Positions 18,003-27,620 of a DNA stretch of 64,000 bases are shown piece after piece. A model generated the notes under the pieces. That model made no database searches, was not told where the DNA came from, and worked only from the letters and a program-made list of their open reading frames with translations. Every line of letters begins with the position of its first letter. Position 1 is the stretch's first letter. A program made the translations under genes and the position numbers. The stretch comes from an uncultured Bizionia sp. (lineage in GTDB: Bacteria > Bacteroidota > Bacteroidia > Flavobacteriales > Flavobacteriaceae), in contig CANMCF010000001.1 of the NCBI GenBank assembly GCA_947496215.1, positions 62,001 through 126,000 of the forward strand, written 5' to 3'.

Positions 18003-20699
18003 ATGAATTTGAAATATGCGATTGTTTTATTATTTCTATGGTCCTCTTTGGGTTTTTCTCAGAATAGGGCAATCATTAATGGTAATGTCTTTGATCAATT
18101 TGGAGATTTGCCTGGTGCCAAAGTTAGTATTGAAGGTACGGATCTAAGCACTACAACAAATGTAAATGGAGCCTTTTCTTTTGACTTGGATGAAGGAGAA
18201 TACATCATAACGGCTACCTTTGTAATGTATAAGTCCGTTTCCAAGACCATAACAGCCAAAGTTGGGGAGCCAGTTCAAGTCGATTTCATACTAGAAACTA
18301 ATTTTTCAATTGATGAACCTGTGTCCTTGGGATCTAGATCAAAGCCAAATTCGTTGCTTAGCATTACTGCGCCAGTAGACATAATTTCCCAAGAACAATT
18401 GCAAAATGTTTCACAGTTCGAGTTGGGACAGGTACTCCACTATTTGATTCCTTCTTTTCATTCTACCCATCAAACAATCTCTGATGGAACAGATCACATA
18501 GATCCAGCGACACTTAGAGGTTTGGGACCAGATCAAATTTTAGTTTTGGTTAATGGCAAGAGAAGACATAACAGTTCTTTGCTCAATGTTAATGGAACGG
18601 TCGGTAAAGGCGCGGTAGGAACAGATTTCAATGCAATTCCTCTTGCGTCCATAGATCGCATAGAGGTGCTTAGGGATGGTGCTACGTCTCAATATGGTTC
18701 TGATGCCATAGCAGGTGTCATCAATATTATTTTAAAGGAACAAACCGATGTCATAGACATAGACAATCGTTCAATGATAAATAGTGAAGGAGATGGTCTC
18801 TCATACTATTTCACTGCTAACTTTGGACTAAAGATAGGAAAAGAAGGTTTTATGAATGTGACTGGGGAATACAGAGAACGTGGAGCAACCAATAGAGCTG
18901 GTGATTACACGGGAGCCGTATATTCTTATGACCCGATAGAGGATGCTATGCTCATTGATGAAAATGATTTTTATGATACCACTGGGTATTCTGGAAGACG
19001 AGTTATGGAAATTGGAAGTGCTAGGACACAAGATTTGGCTTTATCCTTCAACGGTGAATTCAATATTACGGATCAAGCTAAGTTGTATTTTCATGGGGGT
19101 AGGAATTATAGGGAAGGAAAATCCAAGGGTTTTTTTCGCTTCCCAAAAGACCAGGATCGAGTTGTCTTGGACTTGTTCCCGAACGGATTCTCTCCAGAAA
19201 TATTGACTGATATCCAAGATAATGCCATAACACTAGGTGTTTCTGGCGAGAAAAACGGCTGGGAAATAGATTTTAGCCACAGTATAGGAACGAATAGCAT
19301 TGATTATACTGTAAATAATTCGAACAATGCTTCTTTAGGTATTTTGTCTCCTAGAACATTTTATTCTGGTGGATTTGAGTATAAGCAAAATACCACAAAT
19401 TTTAATGCATCCAAGGCCTTCGACTGGCTTAATGGAGTCAATGTTGCCTTTGGAGGAGAAATTAGAGTTGAGAACTATTTGATAAATGCAGGAGAGGAAG
19501 CTTCCTATGTAAATGGGGGAAATACCTATGTTGATGCTGATGGAATTGAACAACCAAGTCTTCCTGGAGCACAGGTATTTCCAGGGATTCAACCAGAGAA
19601 TGAACTCGACAGGTTTAGAACCAATAGCTCCGCTTACGCAGAGGTAGAAGCCAACATAACGGAAAAATTGTTGCTAAAAACGGCTGGGAGATATGAAATT
19701 TACAATGATTTTGGAGGGCAAGCCATTTGGAAAGTTTCCAGTAGGTATAAATTAAAGGAAGAATTGAGCCTCAGAGCAGCTTACTCTTCTGGTTTTAGAG
19801 CCCCATCGTTGCATCAGGTGTACTTTCAAAACATAAGCACACAATTCATCAATGGAGAAATAGTACAAGTAGGTACATTTAACAATGAAAGCCCAGTAGC
19901 AAGTGAAGCTTTTAAGATAGGAAGGTTGAAACCAGAGCTATCTAGGCATTTAAGCATTGGTTTCAATGGAAAACTCAATGATGAGATTACGTTCTCATTT
20001 GATTACTATGATATAGACATTGAAGATAGAATCGTGCTTTCTGGCCGTTTTGCAGAAGGATATGAAGCAATCTTGGCTCCATTTGAAGTTGGAGCAGCTC
20101 AGTTTTTTACGAATGCAATAGACTCCAAGACTTCTGGGGTCGATGTGGCATTAAACATTAAGAAGAAAATAGGTGAAGGTTTGTTCAATGCTACAATTGG
20201 AGCCAATTATACAAAGACTAGGGTTATTGGCCCCATAATGGTTTCCGATGCATTGGAGAATCAAGAAGACATCCTTTTCAATCGGGAGGAAATAGCGAGA
20301 ATAGAGTATTCACAACCCAACTTTAAGATAAATTCATCTCTGGTTTATGAGTTGGGGAAATTGAAGTTGCAAATGAGAAACACCTATTTTGGAGAAGTTA
20401 AGTACATGCATCCCAATGATGAGAGTTCGTCAAACTGGGTAATTAACGATTTAACAGGAGTCAAAGAAACGAGGGATCAAACTTTCAAACCTAAAATGCT
20501 TACCGATTTAGCTTTATCCTATCAACTTTTGGATTTTTTAAAACTCACGATAGGAGGAAACAACATTTTAAATGTTTATCCAGATAAGCACAAGCATTCT
20601 TCAAACATAGATAATGGGAGTTTTGTTTATAGTAGACGTGTACAACAGTTTGGGGTAAACGGAGCCAATTTTTATACACGGTTGCTTATTAGGTTGTAA
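18003..20699 (+). CDS. TonB-dependent outer-membrane receptor
   Basis: An 898-residue outer-membrane beta-barrel receptor for energy-dependent uptake. Signal peptide (MNLKYAIVLLFLWSSLGFSQ), then a carboxypeptidase-regulatory-like beta-sandwich (about 22-105, GNVFDQFGDLPGAKVSIEGT), a plug domain (about 120-245; GPDQILVLVNGKRRHN and IEVLRDGATSQYGSDAIAGV), and a 22-strand-type barrel ending in an aromatic-poor RLLIRL terminus. I start it at ATG 18003 since the 24 extra residues upstream are not signal-like. The substrate is unknown. Its stop codon is immediately followed by the kinase ATG, so transport and signalling appear coupled. Confidence 0.9.
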   Translation: MNLKYAIVLLFLWSSLGFSQNRAIINGNVFDQFGDLPGAKVSIEGTDLSTTTNVNGAFSFDLDEGEYIITATFVMYKSVSKTITAKVGEPVQVDFILETNFSIDEPVSLGSRSKPNSLLSITAPVDIISQEQLQNVSQFELGQVLHYLIPSFHSTHQTISDGTDHIDPATLRGLGPDQILVLVNGKRRHNSSLLNVNGTVGKGAVGTDFNAIPLASIDRIEVLRDGATSQYGSDAIAGVINIILKEQTDVIDIDNRSMINSEGDGLSYYFTANFGLKIGKEGFMNVTGEYRERGATNRAGDYTGAVYSYDPIEDAMLIDENDFYDTTGYSGRRVMEIGSARTQDLALSFNGEFNITDQAKLYFHGGRNYREGKSKGFFRFPKDQDRVVLDLFPNGFSPEILTDIQDNAITLGVSGEKNGWEIDFSHSIGTNSIDYTVNNSNNASLGILSPRTFYSGGFEYKQNTTNFNASKAFDWLNGVNVAFGGEIRVENYLINAGEEASYVNGGNTYVDADGIEQPSLPGAQVFPGIQPENELDRFRTNSSAYAEVEANITEKLLLKTAGRYEIYNDFGGQAIWKVSSRYKLKEELSLRAAYSSGFRAPSLHQVYFQNISTQFINGEIVQVGTFNNESPVASEAFKIGRLKPELSRHLSIGFNGKLNDEITFSFDYYDIDIEDRIVLSGRFAEGYEAILAPFEVGAAQFFTNAIDSKTSGVDVALNIKKKIGEGLFNATIGANYTKTRVIGPIMVSDALENQEDILFNREEIARIEYSQPNFKINSSLVYELGKLKLQMRNTYFGEVKYMHPNDESSSNWVINDLTGVKETRDQTFKPKMLTDLALSYQLLDFLKLTIGGNNILNVYPDKHKHSSNIDNGSFVYSRRVQQFGVNGANFYTRLLIRL

Positions 20700-22532
20700 A
20701 TGATAAAGGGAAGAAAAGATATGTGGCTTACAGGTATAAAGGAATTTATGCGTTTTGCACTATTATTCATGTTTTTAATGAACATGCAGCAATCTACATC
20801 ACAAAATGTGAATGACGAACAGATTAAACGTGTGCAGCGTAGTATTTTTATTTTCAACTTTGCGGAGCAGGTAAAATGGACAAACTTAGAATCCAATACG
20901 AGTTTTAACATAGGTGTGCTAGGTGCGGATAGAACCACTATCGACCTTAAGGCCTTATCTCTAAAACGGAAAATACACGGAAAGCCTGTTAATGTCTATA
21001 GATTTAATCGTGTAAAAGACATAAAGGACATCCAATTGCTATATGTAAATGAAAGTTTCAATTTTGATTTGGAATACATCTTGAGTAAAGTTGAAGGGCA
21101 AGAGGTTTTATTGGTTACGGAAGATTACAACTTTCATTCTTCCATGATTAACATTGTTAACGTTGGGAAGTCCTTTGAGTATGAGATCCAAACGAGCAAG
21201 ATAACGAACCAAGGCTTGAAATATGCGACGAGTTTGGTTGACAATGCCGTGACATCTTCCCAAAAATGGAAAGATCTATATCAAAAGACCGAAAAGGACT
21301 TAAACGTTGTAAAAGAAAACAACGAAGTGCAAAAACAAATCATATCTGCAAAAAGTAAGGAAGTTGCTTCACAGCAAAAAGAAATTTATCTTCAAAGACA
21401 GATAATTGATACCATAGAAAGTCGAGTTACCGAGCAAAACATATGGATAGAAGATCTAGGCGATTTAAGTGATTGGCAACAAAGAAAATATGAAGATAAG
21501 GAGCGAATAGAAATAGAGTTGGAAAAGCGTATAAAATCGCAATTACAAGCAATTGAAGAGCAAGGTAGAACAATCGTTGCCAGTAATCTCAAGATCGAAA
21601 GGCAATTGGAGTTTCTCGAAGAACAAGGCAGGAAAATAAAACTAAAGGATGAAGTTTTAAAAAATAAAGAAGACACTTTAAGTGTTTATCGCAAAATGAA
21701 CATGTTGCTTTTGATCATTGCTGCTTTCATTTTGTTGGGAGGGGGCTTTATATATAGAAACTATCTTTCCAAGAAGAAGTTGAACACCGTTTTGGCAACT
21801 CAAAACATAGCTATTGAAAAACAAAGCAAGGCCATAGAAGTTAAGAATCAAGAATTGGAACAATTCGTATATATAGCTAGCCATGACCTAAAAGAACCAT
21901 TAGTTACCATATCGGGATTAATTGAATTGCTAAAGGAAGATTATGCCAATGCATTAGATGGTGAAGGAAACAAGGTTCTTGGTTACATTGGAGACTCAAG
22001 CATTAGAATGAGAAATCTAATCGATGGGTTGTTGGAGTATTCGAAGCTAGGAGAATCAAAGGCATTTACATCTATAGATTGCAATGTTCTATTAGACACT
22101 CTCAAAGTAGATTTGTCCAATGTAATCGAACGAACAAAAGCCACTGTAATAGGAAAGGAGTTGCCAAATGTGGAAGGTTTGGAATTGGAGTTAAGATTAT
22201 TGTTTCAAAACTTGATAACCAATGGGATTAAATTTAGAAAGACAGTTGTAAATCCAATAATAGAGATTAATTGCAAGAAGATAGCAAATGTGGTCAATCC
22301 TTCCAGAGGTGTTTATCAGTTCTCAGTCAAGGACAATGGTATTGGAATTCATGAAAAGCACCATAAACGGATTTTTTCAATTTTCCAACGTTTGCATTCT
22401 CGGGAAGCCTATGATGGAACTGGCATTGGGTTGGCACATTGTAAAAAAATCGTGGAAGCCCATAGCGGAAGTATTTGGTTGGAATCAGAACTGGGGAAGG
22501 GATCTACTTTTTATTTTACCATTCCTTTTTAG
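20700..22532 (+). CDS. Sensor histidine kinase with N-terminal YfiR (DUF4154) domain
   Basis: A 610-residue membrane kinase. A signal sequence precedes a YfiR-like periplasmic domain (about residues 36-185, including FIFNFAEQVKWTN and VLLVTEDYNFHSSMINIV), then a long coiled coil (about 195-325), one TM helix (about 333-353), a HisKA dimerisation helix with His395 in IASHDLKEPL, and a HATPase domain with N box NLITNGIKF, DNGIGI, and GTGIGLAHCKKIVE. It ends with GKGSTFYFTIPF as in the family. ATG follows the TonB receptor stop with no gap. Likely senses an envelope signal through YfiR and phosphorylates the upstream receiver. Confidence 0.88.
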   Translation: MIKGRKDMWLTGIKEFMRFALLFMFLMNMQQSTSQNVNDEQIKRVQRSIFIFNFAEQVKWTNLESNTSFNIGVLGADRTTIDLKALSLKRKIHGKPVNVYRFNRVKDIKDIQLLYVNESFNFDLEYILSKVEGQEVLLVTEDYNFHSSMINIVNVGKSFEYEIQTSKITNQGLKYATSLVDNAVTSSQKWKDLYQKTEKDLNVVKENNEVQKQIISAKSKEVASQQKEIYLQRQIIDTIESRVTEQNIWIEDLGDLSDWQQRKYEDKERIEIELEKRIKSQLQAIEEQGRTIVASNLKIERQLEFLEEQGRKIKLKDEVLKNKEDTLSVYRKMNMLLLIIAAFILLGGGFIYRNYLSKKKLNTVLATQNIAIEKQSKAIEVKNQELEQFVYIASHDLKEPLVTISGLIELLKEDYANALDGEGNKVLGYIGDSSIRMRNLIDGLLEYSKLGESKAFTSIDCNVLLDTLKVDLSNVIERTKATVIGKELPNVEGLELELRLLFQNLITNGIKFRKTVVNPIIEINCKKIANVVNPSRGVYQFSVKDNGIGIHEKHHKRIFSIFQRLHSREAYDGTGIGLAHCKKIVEAHSGSIWLESELGKGSTFYFTIPF

Positions 22533-22574
22533 AGACAATGGGAAATCAAATTTGAATGTTGATGTAGTCTTGTG

Positions 22575-23354
22575 TTAGTTTCTTTTCGCAGGGTTTTGTT
22601 GAAAGCATAGTTGTAATATCTCATACAATTCAGGATGTTTTCGTTTAAATAACTTAGGCCTTTCAAAAAAATATTCTGATACAACGGCAAAAAATTCAGC
22701 TTCATTTGTCAAAGCATATTTTCTGATGTCGGATTGGTCGTTATTTATGGCTTTCATTTCATCATGCATCAATTCCAACCAAGGTTTTATATAATCCCTG
22801 CCTAATAGTTGTTCAGGTATACCATCTGTTGCTCCATCCATCTTATCAACCAAATGCACAAATTCATGAACAGGAGTATTATGCTTGTCAGTATCATTGG
22901 AAAAAGCCTTATGGAGTGCTTTTTTGGAGAGAATCATTTGTTTTTCGAAACGTCCAGTTCCAACCATACCTAGAATTCGCCTGGACTTTCCTTCATTTTT
23001 GAATTGAAGGTTCTCATTGAAGGTGTCTGGATATAGGATGATACCACTCAAGTTGTTGTAATACCAAGTTTTGAACCCGAACACAGGGATGACCGCACTT
23101 GCGGAAATGAGGATTTCATCCAACTCTTCGACATCGATGGAAACCCCATCGATGTTTACCTCACTTAAAAAAAGCATCATTCTCTTTTGAAAGACTTGTT
23201 GGTCGGATTTCGATAATTCTCTATAGAACAGAACTTTGTCCAACAAGATTTTATGCCAATGACTAGGAAAGGGGGCGGCGATCTTCCGTTTTATTTTTGA
23301 AAATGAATAGATTGCGAATATCAATAGGATTGAAAAGACAAGAAATATGAGCAT
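22575..23354 (-). CDS. MtfA-like zinc-dependent peptidase
   Basis: A 259-residue protein with one N-terminal membrane helix (residues 1-20) followed by an MtfA/DUF980-type peptidase domain. The zinc motif HEFVH (in NTPVHEFVHLVDK) is present and the conserved downstream NEAEFFAVVSEYFFE supplies the third ligand/catalytic region. E. coli MtfA is an aminopeptidase that titrates the Mlc repressor; whether the flavobacterial form has a similar partner is unknown. The membrane anchor is a difference from soluble MtfA. Convergent with the kinase gene. Confidence 0.85.
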   Translation of the reverse strand: MLIFLVFSILLIFAIYSFSKIKRKIAAPFPSHWHKILLDKVLFYRELSKSDQQVFQKRMMLFLSEVNIDGVSIDVEELDEILISASAVIPVFGFKTWYYNNLSGIILYPDTFNENLQFKNEGKSRRILGMVGTGRFEKQMILSKKALHKAFSNDTDKHNTPVHEFVHLVDKMDGATDGIPEQLLGRDYIKPWLELMHDEMKAINNDQSDIRKYALTNEAEFFAVVSEYFFERPKLFKRKHPELYEILQLCFQQNPAKRN

Positions 23355-23472
23355 GAATATTGTTGAATATGGTTTTGTAATGTAAATGTTGTTTTAATTC
23401 TTTTTTATAAAACTGCTACGACTGCACTAAATATAAGAACTATAATTATATTCGCTGAAAAAATATAGAATT

Positions 23473-24138
23473 ATGCTTAGAGCTGTACTTTTTGACATGG
23501 ATGGGGTTATCGTGGATACCGAACCTTTGCATCACAAGGCGTATTATATGATGTTCGATGCGTTCAACATCTCCGTGTCACCGGAACTATATGAATCCTT
23601 CACAGGTCAATCCACCATAAACATATGTCGATATTTATGTCAGCATTTTAATCTAGAAAATGATCCAGAGGAATTGGTGCAAAGTAAACGAAAGAGCTTT
23701 ACGAGCTTATTTCACAACGATCCAAGCTTGCAACTCATAGATGGTGTTTTGAAGCTCATAAAGGATTACCATGGTAACGGGGTAACTTTAGTATTGGCTT
23801 CTTCTGCTTCCATGTTTACCATAAACAATGTCTTTACCCGATTTGACTTGGATCAATATTTCATAGCAAAATTAAGTGGAGCTGATTTAAAGGCGTCCAA
23901 ACCACATCCAGAAATTTTTGAGAAGGCAGCAGAATCTTCTGGTTATTCCAGAGCGGAATGTATGGTAATCGAGGATTCAACGAACGGAATTAAAGCAGCA
24001 AACTCGGCAGGAATCTATTGCGTTGGCTTTGATAGTGAAAACTCCAAAAACCAAGATTATACAACAGCAGACAAAGTGATTGCCGACTTCAGTGAAATTA
24101 CATATGCGATAATGAAAGACCAGTCTGTTTTTAGATAG
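23473..24138 (+). CDS. HAD-family hydrolase (beta-phosphoglucomutase-like)
   Basis: A 221-residue HAD phosphatase with a helical cap. Motif I is FDMDGVIVDTEP (Asp8 nucleophile, Asp10 general acid), motif II is LASSAS, motif III Lys lies in KASKPHPEIFEKAA, and motif IV is MVIEDSTNGIKAA. Cap subclass and the DSTNG signature place it with beta-phosphoglucomutase and sugar-phosphate phosphatases. Substrate is not decided by the sequence. Confidence 0.9.
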   Translation: MLRAVLFDMDGVIVDTEPLHHKAYYMMFDAFNISVSPELYESFTGQSTINICRYLCQHFNLENDPEELVQSKRKSFTSLFHNDPSLQLIDGVLKLIKDYHGNGVTLVLASSASMFTINNVFTRFDLDQYFIAKLSGADLKASKPHPEIFEKAAESSGYSRAECMVIEDSTNGIKAANSAGIYCVGFDSENSKNQDYTTADKVIADFSEITYAIMKDQSVFR

Positions 24139-24325
24139 AGTATAGGTCTTACTTATCATTTTCGGGATATTTAGTCTATATGCCTATTCAATAAATGAAG
24201 TTTACTTGTTGAAATAAAATAATACTTCAAATAACAAATAGCGTATTTATACGTGGTTCCGTGATTGGTCAAATTATTATTTTTAGAGCGTTATAATCTA
24301 ACTAATCTAAAAAAACTTAAACAAA

Positions 24326-25111
24326 ATGGCCAAAACTGCACCCAATGAGTCAGATCCCAAAGAAACAAGTGAGATAGCTCCTCCAATTGCCTCAACGGAG
24401 GTTTCAAAACCTGGAATTTCTCAAGAAGTCATAGAGGAATTGAGTCGTGAGATAAACAATATGTTATCCTATGCCGCTTACAATGGCATTACCATAAATA
24501 CACAGGTAAATGCGTTGATACAGAATAGCAATGTCGATGATTTGATAAACGCTCATAACCTATTATGTGAAAATGTAGCACCTGCAACGCCAAAATCCAT
24601 TACATATACCAAGGAGCTATATCTGAATGAAAAGGGGAAAACTTTTGTGAACAAGCTTCCTTTGGTAAGGAATTTAATATTGTTGGCTTTGTTTTTCTTG
24701 ATTGTTTTCATTGGTACGAGTTTGTCTAAAGGCGTCAACAACGAATCTTTGGATATGGGAGTTATGGAAAATCATGGTCTGTCATTGCTTTTAAATCTTG
24801 GGTTCTTAGCATCCGTATCAGGCTTGGGAGTATTGTTTTACTTGCTTAAAAAAATAAGCGCAGCAGTAAAAAAGGGAACGTTGATTCCTGAGGAATCCAT
24901 AGAATATATTGCGCAAATCGTGTTGGGTATAATATCTGGCCTCATAATATCTGAAATAATTACCCTATACGATGCATCTCCTGAAAAGATAAACTTGTTC
25001 AACAAGAGTGTATTGGCGCTTATTGGAGGTTTTTCCTCCGATGCCATTTTTAGCATATTGCAAGGTATAATTGATAAGGCGAAAGCCATTTTCGTTACTC
25101 CAAATCCTTGA
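24326..25111 (+). CDS. Membrane protein of unknown family
   Basis: A 261-residue protein. Residues 1-100 are soluble (a proline/acidic start, then helix GISQEVIEELSREINNMLSY); three hydrophobic helices follow at about 115-137, 152-172 and 188-212, and a C-terminal GGFSSDAIFSILQGIIDKA helix. I recognise no family. It is the first of three same-strand genes (lipoprotein at 25279, 89-residue protein at 25888). The SDAIFSIL C-terminus recalls pore-forming helices but this is only an impression. Confidence 0.7.
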   Translation: MAKTAPNESDPKETSEIAPPIASTEVSKPGISQEVIEELSREINNMLSYAAYNGITINTQVNALIQNSNVDDLINAHNLLCENVAPATPKSITYTKELYLNEKGKTFVNKLPLVRNLILLALFFLIVFIGTSLSKGVNNESLDMGVMENHGLSLLLNLGFLASVSGLGVLFYLLKKISAAVKKGTLIPEESIEYIAQIVLGIISGLIISEIITLYDASPEKINLFNKSVLALIGGFSSDAIFSILQGIIDKAKAIFVTPNP

Positions 25112-25278
25112 ATCGCATGATGGTCTAAAAAGGAATAACAAACAATTCTCATGGATATGATTTCCGTGTATGTCAATGGAGGATTCGATGGAAAGAAGAA
25201 TAGGCAACATTCTTCATATGAATATAAAATTATACGACATTCAATTAATCAACATAATTACAAATCAATTAACAACAA

Positions 25279-25875
25279 ATGAAAAAACAAACCATCATCA
25301 TCACTTTCATAAGTAGCTTTTTAATGTTGTCATGTGCAACGATTCCTAGTTCGACGGTAACATTGACCCAGGAAGTTATTAAGGAAGCAGACGAAATGCA
25401 TCAATTGAACATTGTATTGGTCAATCAACTTTTCGAAGAACGGAAGCAAGTGATCAACTCGTTTATAACGAACCAGTACACACCAGCTATAATTGCCAAT
25501 TATGAGAAGTTGTTGCCAGACAGCTTGGACTATAAAAAACAGTTACCCAAAATAATGAAAAGCATCATCCCTGTAATCAACCGGAAAAAGGATTCTTTAC
25601 AAGATGTTTTGAGTACTCAGCAACAACAAATCATAACAGGGTTGAATGCTAATTACCTAACATATAGCAAAGCGTCGACATCTTTGCAAAATCTTATTAA
25701 TTCTGCTGTAAAACTAAAGACGGCTGAAAGCGATGCCTTGTCTTCAATACAAAGCCTAACTGGCGATTCTGTGGATGTCAAAAAAGTAGAAAACAGCATC
25801 GATAGTTTACTAATTAAAGCAGGTAGTGGTATGGAGAAGTTATTGGAGGTAGGAAATACATTGAACTTAAACTAA
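25279..25875 (+). CDS. Helical lipoprotein of unknown function
   Basis: A 198-residue lipoprotein: signal peptide with LMLSC, Cys19 as the modified residue. The mature part is almost wholly alpha-helical with low Gly/Pro content, suggesting an extended helical hairpin or coiled coil in the periplasm (segments around 25-60, 95-150 and 160-190). Not recognised as a known family. It lies between a membrane protein gene and a small soluble protein gene; the next ATG is 12 bases after its stop, so these two at least should be co-transcribed. Confidence 0.7.
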   Translation: MKKQTIIITFISSFLMLSCATIPSSTVTLTQEVIKEADEMHQLNIVLVNQLFEERKQVINSFITNQYTPAIIANYEKLLPDSLDYKKQLPKIMKSIIPVINRKKDSLQDVLSTQQQQIITGLNANYLTYSKASTSLQNLINSAVKLKTAESDALSSIQSLTGDSVDVKKVENSIDSLLIKAGSGMEKLLEVGNTLNLN

Positions 25876-25887
25876 ACATTAGAAACT

Positions 25888-26157
25888 ATGGATAATATAA
25901 ATTGGGATGATTTGGCTAATCAAGCAGCTTCACAAACAGATGATCAATTTAAAACGCAAATGGCTAGTCTAACTAACCTGAAAGTTAGTGAGATAGAAGC
26001 CTTCATTGCGCAAAGCAGTATTACAAATGCCAATGCTGTAAAGGTATTGCAGCAAATAAATGATGCTACTGCGTCAAACAATCAAAAAGCAGGAGCCATT
26101 GCCAATGTGGACAAGGGCGTCAACTTTTTGGTGAGTTTGGTGTCTAAAATAGTTTAA
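25888..26157 (+). CDS. Small soluble helical protein of unknown function
   Basis: An 89-residue protein without signal peptide or TM helix. It begins MDNINWDDLANQAASQTDDQ and is rich in Ala, Gln and Asn with predicted amphipathic helices (about 14-30, 36-60, 65-88). The closely spaced upstream lipoprotein gene and the terminator just after it indicate it ends a transcription unit. Not recognised; confidence as a gene comes from position, length and clean start. Confidence 0.65.
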   Translation: MDNINWDDLANQAASQTDDQFKTQMASLTNLKVSEIEAFIAQSSITNANAVKVLQQINDATASNNQKAGAIANVDKGVNFLVSLVSKIV

Positions 26158-26198
26158 CAGGATTCTTGAAATGGTATTTTAATGAAACCATTAGCAAT

Positions 26199-26239
26199 AA
26201 AAAAAGCCATAATTCAAATTTTGAATTATGGCTTTTTTT
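26199..26239. terminator. Bidirectional intrinsic terminator
   Basis: Perfect 19-bp arms, 3-base loop (ATT), core GCCATAATTCAA with seven A and seven T flanks. It separates the plus-strand trio from the convergent dnaN. Confidence 0.92.
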
Positions 26240-26285
26240 ATTGTTGCATTCCATTCCTATTACAAAATAGGAATTGATAGGTCAT

Positions 26286-27404
26286 CTATCCATTAAGCAT
26301 TACTGGCATAACAAGCATAGTTACATGTTCACCTTCATCCAAACCATCTATTGGTGTTAAAATTCCAGCCCTGTTTGGCATACTCATTTCCAATTGTACG
26401 TCACTTGCATTTAGATTGTTCAGCATCTCAGTTAAAAAACGTGAGTTAAAACCAATTTGCATGTCGTCACCTTGGTAATCACAGGTTAGACGTTCTTCAG
26501 CCTTGTTGCTGTAATCTATGTCTTCAGCTGAGATATTCAATTCGGCACCAGCAATTTTCAAACGAATTTGATGTGTAGTCTTATTCGAGAAAATACTAAC
26601 ACGTTTTACAGAATTTAAGAATTGAGTGCGATCTATACTTAGTTTATTAGGATTTTCCTTCGGAATAACAGCTTCGTAGTTTGGATATTTGCCATCTATC
26701 AAACGACAGATCAAAACGGTGTTCTCGAAAGTGAATTTTGCATTCGAGTCATTGTATTCTATGGTAACTTCCTCATCACTGGTAGCGAGTATTCCTTTTA
26801 ACAAGGTCAAAGGCTTTTTTGGCATAATGAATTCTGCTACTTGGGAAGCACTTACGTCTTCTCGAGTGTATTTTACCAATTTATGGGCATCGGTGGCTAC
26901 GAATGTCAAGTTATCCGTGGAAAACTGAAAGAACACACCGCTCATAACAGGTCTCAAATCATCGTTGCCGGCAGCAAATATCGTTTTGCTGATTGCGGTA
27001 GCCAAGATGTTTCCAGCAATGGTTGTAGAGCTTGGATCTTCCAAGGCAACAGCTTTTGGAAATTCATTGCCATCAGCATAAGCCAATGCATATTTACCGT
27101 GATTGGAGCTTATTTCAACCGTGTTGTTGTCTTCGATGACAAAAGTCAATGGTTGCTCTGGAAATGTCTTTAAAGTATCCAACAATAGACGTGCTGGTAT
27201 GGCAACGCTTCCTTTGCTATCACTTTCTATATCTAAAACAGATGACATCGTTGTTTCCAAATCGCTAGCAGAGACTGTCAATTTCGTGTGATCGATGTCA
27301 AATAGGAAATTATCTAAAATAGGTAAGGTGTTCGAGCTGTTTATAACGCCTCCTAAAACTTGCAATTGTTTTAGTAAATAAGTACTTGATACTATAAATT
27401 TCAT
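26286..27404 (-). CDS. dnaN: DNA polymerase III subunit beta (sliding clamp)
   Basis: A 372-residue replication processivity clamp. Three repeated clamp domains of about 120 residues are seen; recognisable segments are MKFIVSSTYLLKQLQVLGGV at the start, LPILDNFLFDI, DDLRPVMSGVFFQF, ATDAHKLVKY and the C-terminal MLVMPVMLNG (VMPVM-type end that lines the partner-binding pocket). Lies downstream of the gldFG gene, the usual neighbourhood in Flavobacteriia. A good promoter is present upstream. Confidence 0.97.
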   Translation of the reverse strand: MKFIVSSTYLLKQLQVLGGVINSSNTLPILDNFLFDIDHTKLTVSASDLETTMSSVLDIESDSKGSVAIPARLLLDTLKTFPEQPLTFVIEDNNTVEISSNHGKYALAYADGNEFPKAVALEDPSSTTIAGNILATAISKTIFAAGNDDLRPVMSGVFFQFSTDNLTFVATDAHKLVKYTREDVSASQVAEFIMPKKPLTLLKGILATSDEEVTIEYNDSNAKFTFENTVLICRLIDGKYPNYEAVIPKENPNKLSIDRTQFLNSVKRVSIFSNKTTHQIRLKIAGAELNISAEDIDYSNKAEERLTCDYQGDDMQIGFNSRFLTEMLNNLNASDVQLEMSMPNRAGILTPIDGLDEGEHVTMLVMPVMLNG

Positions 27405-27432
27405 TTGGTTGTTTATGTGGTATTATTATAAT

Positions 27433-27462
27433 CAAAAGTAAAATCTGTGCAAGATATTTCAA
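27433..27462 (-). promoter_or_regulatory. dnaN promoter
   Basis: Read on the minus strand: TTG at 27462-27460, 19-base spacer, TACTTTTG at 27440-27433, matching the Bacteroidota -33/-7 consensus about 30 bases before the dnaN ATG. Confidence 0.55.
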
Positions 27463-27620
27463 TAACGAGAGAAATGCTTTCTAGCAGATTTTACGCGTAT
27501 AACCTTATCGAATTTGTCATATAAAGTTATTAACACAAATATATTATTTAACTCCCTAATACTGAAACAAACTTATCAACAGTTTATTTCTTTTAAATAG
27601 GAAGATCTTTTAGGTAGAAC

